NCBI GenBank assembly: GCA_963725505.1
Contig: CAVRYN010000007.1
Location: 310,001-374,000 of the forward strand
Direction: 5' to 3'
DNA from: Udaeobacter sp963725505
Lineage (GTDB): Bacteria; Verrucomicrobiota; Verrucomicrobiia; Chthoniobacterales; UBA10450
DNA: 64,000 nucleotides
Shown here: positions 16,723 through 24,500 of the stretch, piece after piece
How positions within the stretch are numbered: position 1 is the stretch's first letter
How the letters are laid out: every line of letters starts with the position of its first letter
Translations under genes and position numbers: made by a program
Notes under the pieces: generated by a model
What the model was told of the DNA's origin: nothing
Seen by the model: only the letters and a program-made list of their open reading frames with translations
The model's database searches: none

Positions 16723-17250
16723 CGCCTTCACCGGCTGCGGTTTTTCGACTTTCTTGCCGCATTTCTTACAAGTGCGGCGCGCGTCATCATTCCAGAAATC
16801 GAGCATTGCCTGGCTAAAGTGCTCGACGATGTCCGCGCAGTCGAAGTGGATGTCTTCCACCAATGCTCCGCAATTTTCACAGTAGAAAATGACATGTTCC
16901 TTTTCTCCTGGCGGTCGGCGCCGCTCGACCACCACACCTATCGTGTCCGGCGGCCGCTGCGGCGAGTGCGGCACATTTGGCGGGATAAAGAACGTTTCGC
17001 CTTCTCTGATGATATGGTCCACGATGCGGTCGCCTTCGCGGACGCGCACCTTAATGTTGCCCTTTAATTGATAGAAGTACTCCTCAGAATCGACGAGATG
17101 AAAATCATTCCGCGCGTTTGGCCCCTTGATGACCATTACGAAAAAATCACGTCCGGCGTAGAGATAACGATTGCTTACGGGTGGTTTGAATTTGTCGGCG
17201 TTCTCTTCGATCCATTTTTCCAGATCAATCGGCGGTTGCACAGTCGTCAT
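16717..17250 (-). CDS. nbaC: 3-hydroxyanthranilate 3,4-dioxygenase
   Basis: A 177-residue cupin dioxygenase opening 3-hydroxyanthranilate to 2-amino-3-carboxymuconate semialdehyde. The catalytic iron site is in NDFHLVDSEEYFYQLKG (His and Glu) and the second His in PPNVPHSPQRP. The C-terminus carries the bacterial-type rubredoxin-like iron site with paired cysteines (CENCG and CKKCGKK). The ATG at 17250 begins the conserved MTTVQPPIDLEKWIEEN; an upstream extension to 17310 adds only unrelated residues. It lies 55 bases before the ACMSD gene on the same strand, and the two enzymes act consecutively, so co-transcription is likely. Confidence 0.95.
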   Translation of the reverse strand: MTTVQPPIDLEKWIEENADKFKPPVSNRYLYAGRDFFVMVIKGPNARNDFHLVDSEEYFYQLKGNIKVRVREGDRIVDHIIREGETFFIPPNVPHSPQRPPDTIGVVVERRRPPGEKEHVIFYCENCGALVEDIHFDCADIVEHFSQAMLDFWNDDARRTCKKCGKKVEKPQPVKAL

Positions 17251-17373
17251 GGCGAAGAGCGTATTTGGTACGGCGCACAGCGTCAAACGGCCTGAATCCG
17301 GCGAGCGCACCTGTTACGAATTGAGAATGTAATATTTGAAGTTTAAGCCCTAAGCGCATAAATATCCGCTTCC

Positions 17374-17955
17374 ATGAACCCACGCCGTTTGTTTCAGATT
17401 TTGGGCGCAAGCCTCGTAGCGCTCGTTATTTGCAGTTGCGAGGAGTATCCGCCTTATGGGGCCGGCCCTTATACGCCCGGCCTCTATCCCCGCCCCGCCC
17501 CAGCAGGTTGGTGGAATGACGAAGGCGTTTCCGGTTCGCCGAAGATCGTTGTGCATATCGGCGAACAGAAAGCCTACTTTTACAAGGGCAAACATTTGGT
17601 CGCCGAATCGACCGTCTCCACTGGTAAACCCGGTTTTTCCACCCCGCCCGGTCACTATACCGTTCTCTCCAAAGACGCAGACCACGTTTCGACCATATTC
17701 GGCGATTACGTGGATAAGTACAACAACGTGGTTAGATCAAATATCGACGCTCGAAAAGATTCCCAGCCGCGAGGCACACATTTTGATGGCGCCCGAATGC
17801 CGTATGCCATGTTTTTCAGGGGCGGCTACGCGATGCACCAGGGCTATGTTCCGCCCTTTGCCGCATCGCATGGTTGCATTCGCCTGCCGAGAGGCATGGC
17901 TAAACCGTTTTTCGAAAACGCTGACGTAGGGACGCCGGTGACCGTCACAGAGTAA
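17374..17955 (+). CDS. L,D-transpeptidase (YkuD) lipoprotein
   Basis: A 193-residue exported enzyme with a basic-hydrophobic signal sequence and a lipobox-like ICSC around residues 19-22, so probably lipid-anchored. A Pro/Gly/Tyr-rich linker leads to the YkuD domain (about residues 55-193). Its catalytic motif is SHGCIRLPRG, with the active-site Cys; an upstream His occurs in YAMHQGY. YkuD enzymes form 3-3 peptidoglycan cross-links or attach proteins to the wall. It is divergent from the 3-hydroxyanthranilate dioxygenase gene, with a 123-base gap. The following sequence has two strong palindromes that could end its transcript. Confidence 0.9.
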   Translation: MNPRRLFQILGASLVALVICSCEEYPPYGAGPYTPGLYPRPAPAGWWNDEGVSGSPKIVVHIGEQKAYFYKGKHLVAESTVSTGKPGFSTPPGHYTVLSKDADHVSTIFGDYVDKYNNVVRSNIDARKDSQPRGTHFDGARMPYAMFFRGGYAMHQGYVPPFAASHGCIRLPRGMAKPFFENADVGTPVTVTE

Positions 17956-17977
17956 AGCCCGCATAGTGGAAGTGCAG

Positions 17978-18055
17978 CCCCGAAAGCTTTCGGGGTGATG
18001 CCGGCCGTGTTGAACGCGCGCTCGGGCCAGCCGGGATCGCCGATCCCGGCTACAG
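17978..18055. repeat. Two adjacent palindromes after the L,D-transpeptidase gene
   Basis: CCCCGAAAGCTTTCGGGG (17978-17995) is a perfect 18-base palindrome. AGCCGGGATCG (18029-18039) is the exact reverse complement of CGATCCCGGCT (18041-18051). The second belongs to the same look-alike family as the element upstream of the ATP synthase operon (GCCGGCATC/GATGCCGGC). Either could act as a bidirectional terminator, but neither has a T tract. Confidence 0.6.
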
Positions 18056-18089
18056 CTCCATCCTTTTGTGCTAGAATAAATCTAACAGC

Positions 18090-19259
18090 ATGAAGGGAAG
18101 CATTATCGACGATAAACGGAGCGCCGCGGCACATTTGAGTGCTGCGGAACTGCAGCGTTACTCGCGGCATCTTATCATGCCCGAAGTTACAGCCGAGGGA
18201 CAGCATCGGTTAAAGGCAGCTCGCGTTTTGTGCATTGGCGCCGGCGGACTCGGGTCCCCGGCCGCGCTCTATCTCGCAGCAGCCGGCGTCGGAACAATCG
18301 GGATTGTCGATTTCGATGAGGTCGATCTCTCGAATTTGCAGCGGCAGATTCTTCACGGAACAAAGGACATCGGCCGCGGCAAACTGGAATCCGCGCAAGA
18401 CCGGCTCCGCGACGTCAACCCGGAGATCGAGATCGAATTGCACCACTGCCGTTTCTCCAGCGAAAACGCTCCCCAAATTGTGTCGGAATACGACATTGTC
18501 GTGGACGGCTCAGATAATTTCGCCACGCGCTATCTGTCGAACGACGTCTGCGTTTTTGCGCACAAGCCAAATGTGTACGGCTCGGTATTCCGGTTCGAAG
18601 GACAAACCACGGTGTTCGCGCCGCATCTCGGTGGGCCATGTTACCGGTGCCTTTTTCCGGAGCCACCTCCACCGGATGCAGTCCCGAACTGCGCGCAAGC
18701 GGGCGTGCTCGGTGTTTTGCCGGGAATCATCGGCATGCTGCAAGCGATTGAGACGATCAAGCTGATTATGGGTATCGGCGAGCCCCTGATTGGACGCCTG
18801 CTCCACTTCGACGCGCTCAAGGTTAAATTTCGAGAGCTCAACCTGCGGCGCGATGCTCAATGTCCCGTTTGCGGAGAAAATCCAACAATCTTTTCACCGA
18901 TCGACTACGACCAGTTTTGCGGCGTGCGGGGGGACGAGGCGATTCCTGCAATGTCCGCGCGCGAGCTGAAGCGAAAGATGGATGCGAGCGAAGCATTCGA
19001 GCTGATCGATGTGCGGGAATCATTCGAGTACGAGATCGCGCGGATCGATGGCTCGAAGTTAATTCCTCTGGGAGAAATCGCCGAGCGGGCGGACGAGCTG
19101 CAACGCGAGCAGACGATCGTTATCCATTGCCACAGCGGCGGACGCAGCGCCGAGGCCGTGCGACTTCTGCAGCAGCGCGGTTTTACCAACGTTTACAATC
19201 TCGAAGGCGGAATCGACGCGTGGTCGGACGAGATCGATCCGAGCGTGCCGAAATATTAA
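18090..19259 (+). CDS. moeB: MoeB/ThiF-type adenylyltransferase fused to a rhodanese domain
   Basis: A 389-residue two-domain enzyme. The N-terminal E1-like domain (about 20-265) has the ATP-binding GAGGLGSPAALYLAAAGVG and the IVDFDEVDLSNLQRQ segment, two zinc CxxC pairs (CYRC and CPVC), and a Cys in PNCAQAGVLG. The C-terminal rhodanese domain (about 285-385) has the sulfur-carrying active-site loop HCHSGGRSAEAV. This MoeB-rhodanese layout (MoeZ/MoeBR) adenylates and sulfurates the C-terminal Gly of small sulfur carriers such as MoaD, ThiS or CysO. No carrier gene is nearby, so the exact pathway (molybdopterin, thiamine or cysteine) is open. Confidence 0.92.
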   Translation: MKGSIIDDKRSAAAHLSAAELQRYSRHLIMPEVTAEGQHRLKAARVLCIGAGGLGSPAALYLAAAGVGTIGIVDFDEVDLSNLQRQILHGTKDIGRGKLESAQDRLRDVNPEIEIELHHCRFSSENAPQIVSEYDIVVDGSDNFATRYLSNDVCVFAHKPNVYGSVFRFEGQTTVFAPHLGGPCYRCLFPEPPPPDAVPNCAQAGVLGVLPGIIGMLQAIETIKLIMGIGEPLIGRLLHFDALKVKFRELNLRRDAQCPVCGENPTIFSPIDYDQFCGVRGDEAIPAMSARELKRKMDASEAFELIDVRESFEYEIARIDGSKLIPLGEIAERADELQREQTIVIHCHSGGRSAEAVRLLQQRGFTNVYNLEGGIDAWSDEIDPSVPKY

Positions 19260-19602
19260 ATCGATCTCTGCATTCAACACCGCGCGGGTGAAGCTTCGTG
19301 TCCGTTTAGCGCCAAAGGCGCGATTTCATGGAAGTCCGCCACAGGACGGATTCGCCGTGGCGAACCCGGGGCATCGCCCCAGGAATTCGAATCGCCATGT
19401 AAACGAAGCGCTGACGGCGCGCTTCAATTGGGTGCGTCGGCTTCGTATGTCTTTAGCGCCAAAGGCGCGTTACATCATGGACAGCCTGGGGCAGCGCCCT
19501 AGGATGCTCAGTGCCGAATGCCATGAACTTCTCAAGATATTCGCGGCGTCGCTCGCCACAGCAAAAGCTAATCGTTAATTCACTGAATCGTTGATTTGCT
19601 AA
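19260..19602. repeat. Intergenic repeat block with two AGCGCCAAAGGCGCG units
   Basis: This 343-base gap has no credible gene. TTTAGCGCCAAAGGCGCG occurs at about 19306 and again at about 19453, each followed by a CAT.GA word and then a GGGGC...GCCCC palindrome (about 19371-19383 and 19489-19501). An open frame across it reads LAPKAR...QRP twice, which is repeat sequence and not a protein. I interpret it as a degenerate two-unit dispersed repeat. Confidence 0.65.
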
Positions 19603-20295
19603 ATGACGAAGCATTATTGCATCGCGATCGCTTGTGTTTATTTGGCGATCTTGTTCATCTGTGGCCTGACTGGGTGCGATCGCATCGGGGGTTCGCGCTA
19701 CGCGCAGTTGATGCAGGATGCAGACAGCAAATCAGCCAACGGAGATTTTGCGCGCGCGATCAACTTGTACGAAGCCGCGCTCGATGATTCCGAAAGTATT
19801 CGGAATGCTGAAGTTCACTACAAACTGGCTCTTCTTTATGACGATAAATTGAACGATCCCGTAAGTGCACTGCACCATTTCAAACGCTATCTCGCGTTAA
19901 GTCCAAACGGCCCTCACGCGAACGAGGTCAAAAAGTCGATTAAACATGACGAAGTCACCGCGCTGACAGCGCTGTCTGGAGACTCGGTTATCCCGCGATC
20001 GGAAGCGGTCCAGTTGCGGAACGAAAATCTAAATCTGCGCAAAGACCTTGAAGCGCGCGCCGGATCTTTGCGGAGTGCATCGGAGAAATCGCAGGCAAGC
20101 GATGCAAGCTCAAAGAAAACCGCCGCGAAGAAGGCAGACCGAACCTATGTTGTTCAGTCCGGCGACACGCTCTTCTCCATTTCGCGAAAATTTTATAAAT
20201 CATCCAAGCGTTGGAAAGAGATTCTCGAGGCAAACAGAAAAAATATCCGCGACCCGAAAAAGCTTACGGTTGGTGAGACCCTGGTTATTCCGTAG
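19603..20295 (+). CDS. Lipoprotein with TPR-like region and C-terminal LysM domain
   Basis: A 230-residue envelope protein. The signal sequence ends in a lipobox, LTGC with Cys25. Residues about 32-110 form a tetratricopeptide-like helical pair (DADSKSANGDFARAINLYEAAL, then YKLALLYDDKLNDPVSALHHFKRYLAL). A Lys/Ala/Ser-rich linker follows. Residues about 183-230 are a LysM peptidoglycan-binding domain (YVVQSGDTLFSISRKFYKSSKRW, VGETLVIP). It probably links an outer-membrane-anchored protein to peptidoglycan, a structural or assembly role. ATG at 19603. It stands alone, with a large repeat before it and another after it. Confidence 0.85.
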   Translation: MTKHYCIAIACVYLAILFICGLTGCDRIGGSRYAQLMQDADSKSANGDFARAINLYEAALDDSESIRNAEVHYKLALLYDDKLNDPVSALHHFKRYLALSPNGPHANEVKKSIKHDEVTALTALSGDSVIPRSEAVQLRNENLNLRKDLEARAGSLRSASEKSQASDASSKKTAAKKADRTYVVQSGDTLFSISRKFYKSSKRWKEILEANRKNIRDPKKLTVGETLVIP

Positions 20296-20377
20296 CCGTT
20301 TTGGATCTCCCGCAAAGGGCAGTTAATGCGTCGCGATGACGTCTCTTCTAGAGCGACCTAAATAAAACTGTAGCGAC

Positions 20378-20493
20378 TGTAGCCACGGCCCTGTGGGCCG
20401 TCCCCCTATTGTGAACACAAGCGATCAAGGAGGGCACCGGCCACAGGTCCGCACGACCGGACGGATTCGTCCTGCGGCGAACCGGTGGCTACA
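20378..20493. repeat. Large inverted-repeat element with TGTAGCCAC/GTGGCTACA ends
   Basis: TGTAGCCAC (20378-20386) is the exact reverse complement of GTGGCTACA (20485-20493), with further complementary segments such as GGCCCTGTGGGCC and GGACGGATTCGTCC within. It lies between convergent genes and may serve as a bidirectional transcription stop as well as being a dispersed repeat. Confidence 0.6.
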
Positions 20494-20510
20494 AGGTTTG
20501 TTAAACCGCT

Positions 20511-21563
20511 CTAAAACTTCACTACGAACGCCACTGCCCCGCCAACATTGGCTACTTGGTAATCGAAAACGCTTTGATTAGATTGGTTTAGTGCAAACGT
20601 GCTTACGGCGCTCGCCGTAAGATATTTGTTCACGCGATAATTCGCTGTTAGGGCAAGAATCTCGCTCACGTCATCCCGACCTCCCTCCCAATACTGCCGC
20701 ACCACGATGGTACCCACAGCGTTGACGAAAAAAGAACGTGTGATAATCGCCGAATAACCCAGATAGATCCCATAATCGTTTCGGCGCGCTGAAATCGTTT
20801 GTGCTGGAGGGGGTGCCTGCCCGGATTCCTCGGCTGCGGCGCTGATGTTCACGTTCGCGCCCAAAGAAAGCTGTTGCGCGCGGCTCAAGCTAAACGGAAC
20901 CTCGGCGTTTAAAATAAAGCCATGGTTTTGAAAGAAAGCTGAGAAACTGTTTTTCTTTGTCAGACGGTTGTAATCGTACTCGAGGCGCAAAAGCAGATTA
21001 TGCCACTGCGGCACGAGGTATCTCAGGCCGGCTTCAACATCAAAACTTCCGAAGTTGAATTCGTCGAACCGGTCGTAGTAAAACAATTGCTCACGGACAT
21101 CGATCAGTCCGTACAAGTTTTGCGTAATCCTCGGCTCGTAGAAAGCAGCAGCAGCCGGCGCCACCACAAAATCGCTCTGCTCATTATTCCGGGTGAGCGC
21201 AACATTTGATGTCCAATAAAACGGCACGCCAGCCGAGATGGTAAAGGGCTGATACTCGTCCACCCTTTTGAGAATTTGTTGCTCGCCGAGATCGGCATCG
21301 CCAGGCGCGGCCGCCACGTTGCCGCCTTCGACCCCGCTGGGAGGCGCAGTCGAAGGAAAAGCCGACGGCGCCTGTTCGCGCGCCGACTGCGCCTGGTTCG
21401 CGCTCTGCGCAAAACCTTCGTTTGCGACGCTGAAACAGAGCGCGCACAAGATTGCTACGAACCCGGTTCGATGAGGACGACGCCAAGGCTTCACGCCCAC
21501 GACCCTTTTTCTCAGGCCGCCCGCTACATACCTCAAGCCAATAATCTTGATGTCTAAATGCAT
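20511..21563 (-). CDS. Outer-membrane beta-barrel protein
   Basis: A 350-residue protein with a long N-terminal export signal (GFVAILCALCFSVANEGFAQ) and a disordered Ala/Pro/Gln stretch to about residue 95. After that come alternating amphipathic strands rich in aromatic girdle residues (LYGLIDVREQLFYYDRFDEF, NDYGIYLGYSAIITRSFFV). It ends in VVKF, a terminal Phe typical of proteins inserted by the BAM machinery. ATG at 21563 is favoured by a GGAGA ribosome binding site. It is the last gene of a three-gene minus-strand operon behind a giant FecR-domain protein, so it might serve that protein or be an independent surface protein. No POTRA or secretin domain is seen. Confidence 0.75.
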   Translation of the reverse strand: MHLDIKIIGLRYVAGGLRKRVVGVKPWRRPHRTGFVAILCALCFSVANEGFAQSANQAQSAREQAPSAFPSTAPPSGVEGGNVAAAPGDADLGEQQILKRVDEYQPFTISAGVPFYWTSNVALTRNNEQSDFVVAPAAAAFYEPRITQNLYGLIDVREQLFYYDRFDEFNFGSFDVEAGLRYLVPQWHNLLLRLEYDYNRLTKKNSFSAFFQNHGFILNAEVPFSLSRAQQLSLGANVNISAAAEESGQAPPPAQTISARRNDYGIYLGYSAIITRSFFVNAVGTIVVRQYWEGGRDDVSEILALTANYRVNKYLTASAVSTFALNQSNQSVFDYQVANVGGAVAFVVKF

Positions 21564-21591
21564 GTTGGAATCTCCAAGAACCCGGTCCTGA

Positions 21592-24500
21592 TCACAAAAT
21601 CCGCCGGCCACCAGTTTGCGTAGTGCGGCGGTCGCGCATCTCATGGATTAGCATTTTACGTACTCCTCTTGGCAGACCATTGAGATCTCTCAAATTACTC
21701 CTGGTCGGGCAACCGGAAATCGTGATCCTGCCATCAGGACCGACGACAGCTCCATCGAGCAGGGCCAGCAAGTCCGCCGTGTTGCTGACGTTGATCGTGG
21801 TGATATTGCCGTGTCTCGCGGGCGAGGGCGGAGGAGCACCAAACGGCGGCGCCTGGTTGAGCGGCAGAGGATTATTCGCGCCTGCGCCGGCGAATGTGCC
21901 GGTGGTCGTGCCGTTACCGCCCCACGTCTCGGAGTAATTGGCGTTGTTGGTGTAAACATCGGCCGGATTTGAGCCACCAATGGTGACCACGACATTGTTG
22001 AAAATGGTGACCGAATTAGCCGCCAGAATCTTTATGCTGTTGCCGTCAAGCGTGACGTTGGACATAAAATTAAGCTGACCGTTGCTGCCCGGCGCATAAA
22101 GTTTCAATATCGAATCAGCCGTGAGGGTGCCACCGCCAATATTGAGCGCGCCGTTGGCGCCGAACACACCAGCTTTGAGCACGTCTGCGTGAGCGGTGGC
22201 ATTATTGAATGTGATCGTGCCATTGCCGTCGATGTACGAAAGAAACGTCCCGCCCACATTGTAACTGCCGCCGTTAAAATTGATCGCGGCGGATGCGGCC
22301 GCATCGCTGCCGTAAATCGCAACCGTCGCGTCAGTGGTAACGGTAGTCGTGCCGGGAACGTTCATGTTGATGGCAGCGTTACCGCCGACGGTCCCCTGCC
22401 TAGTGTCGATCTGGGCAACCAAAGAATTTGCGGTAATGCCGTCGGCGGTCAGGTTGATCGTAGCGTTCCCGTCGATCCCTCCCGTATTGTTATCGATGCT
22501 AGCGAACAATTCAGAGGCGATGGAAATATTCGCCGTGGTCAGATTAATCGCGGCGTCCGAGCCGATTGTTGAGCCATTGCCGCTGGTGATGATAAAGCTT
22601 AGGTTACCGCCGGTTGAAACATCGGCCGCGGTCAGGCTGATAGTGGCAGCCCCTCCGATCGTTTCGGGTGCTACACCTGTAAAGGCACCCATTGTGAAGC
22701 TGGCGTCGCCCTGGGTAGTGAGATCGCCGGAGAGATTGAAATTGATAGTCGCGTTCCCGACGATGCTGCCACCATTATGGCCGGGACCACTAACATCATT
22801 GTTGATATCACTAAACAGGGAAGCGCTGGAAATGTTGTTGGCGGTCACGTTGATCGTGGCATTCGAGCCGATCGTCCCGCCATTGGAGTTATCAATCGTG
22901 AAAACCGCGTTGCCCTGAGTCGTGAGATCACCAGGATCGCCGGTAAGATTGAAGTTGAGGTTGGCGTTCCCGGCGATGCTGCCGCCGCCGTAGTTATAGA
23001 TGGTATCAAAGAGAGAGCCGCCGACGGAAATATTGGCCGCGCTGACATTAATCGTCGCGTTTGACCCCATTGTCCCGGGGCCGCTCCCGTTCCCATTGTC
23101 ATTGTTAAAAATTTGGAACTGCGCGTCGCCCTGAGTGGTGATATCCCCAGAGACGTTCAAAGTATTGTTCCCACCCGTGCCAATGTGGCCCCCCTGGTTT
23201 TCGGTTATGAGGAATAGCGGGCCCGCGTTTAGATTCCCACCAACAGTCATGAAAATATTTCCTCCGGTTCCGATTGATCCGCCGCTACCATTTTGAATCT
23301 GCGCGGAGATCGAACCATTGGTCGACGTGCCAGTGGTTGAAGCATTCCCATCAAACGTGACGTTGATATCACCGCCCGTCCCGATCGTTCCACCCGTTGC
23401 TGTCGGATTAAAAAATCCGCTGCCGTTGAGAAGGTTCCAGTTAAGACTGTGAAACTGCCCGGCAGTGGCTGTGACATCACCCACAAAGTGAGCGGTTATA
23501 TTGGCGCCGTTATTGATCGTTCCGCCGTTAAAGTTATCCACTTCCAGATCTAGCCCGCCATCCAACATCACAGGGCCAACGGTGTGCAGCGTTACATTGC
23601 CACCGTTGTCGATCACGCCGCCGTTCGAATTATCGATGTATTCGGTTAGATTCGTGGTCGAAGTGCTGCCACCTACTGAATAAAGAACTCCGTCACCAGC
23701 GGCGCCGGTGCCAATATGGCCTCCATTGCCGTTTAGAATTTGTAAAGTGACCCCGCCGGGCACAGTCACATCGTTCGTGACATTTACCGCAACGTTCGCG
23801 GTCCCCCCGATGGAGCCGCCGCTGCTGTTATCAATCGAAAAGTTGGAATCGCTTTGACTGGTGAGATTGCCGGATAGCGAAAAGTTGATGGTCGCATTAC
23901 CGCCGATGCTGCCACCGCCGCCGTTATTTATCGACGCGCTCAAAGCACCAGGCGCGGTATCGGTAGTGGCCAAGCTAGCCGCGCTGACGGTGATCGCTGC
24001 ATTCGAACCTATGGTTCCCCCGCCATTGCCGATGAATTGCGAATCGTCGAGAGCGGCGATATCGCCGACAACAACAAGGTTAATCGTCGCATTCCCGCCG
24101 ATGGTGCCGCCGTTATCGCCGGCATTTCTGCCGTTATGGATGGAAGTATCGAGCGTACCGCCGATAGAAAAGCTGTTAGCATTTATATTGAGAACGGCAT
24201 CTTGTCCGATCGTTCCCCCGATGCCACCAATGCCACCGGGTCCGCTCGCCACGTAATTATTTCGGATCTCGAAATCCGCGTCAACCTGAGTGGTTAGATT
24301 GCCGGAGAGGTTCAATGTGATGTTTGCGCTGGAATCGATTGTTCCGCCGGGGCCGGTCACCCCACCGTTTTGGTTGTTAATCTCAACGTCCAACGACCCT
24401 GCGGTGACGGCGAGATTGGCCGCGGTGAGTTGGAGAGTGGCGCTTCCATGGATGGTTCCACCAATGGGGCTGTCAGCATGCATGGCGTCGCCGCTGTCGT

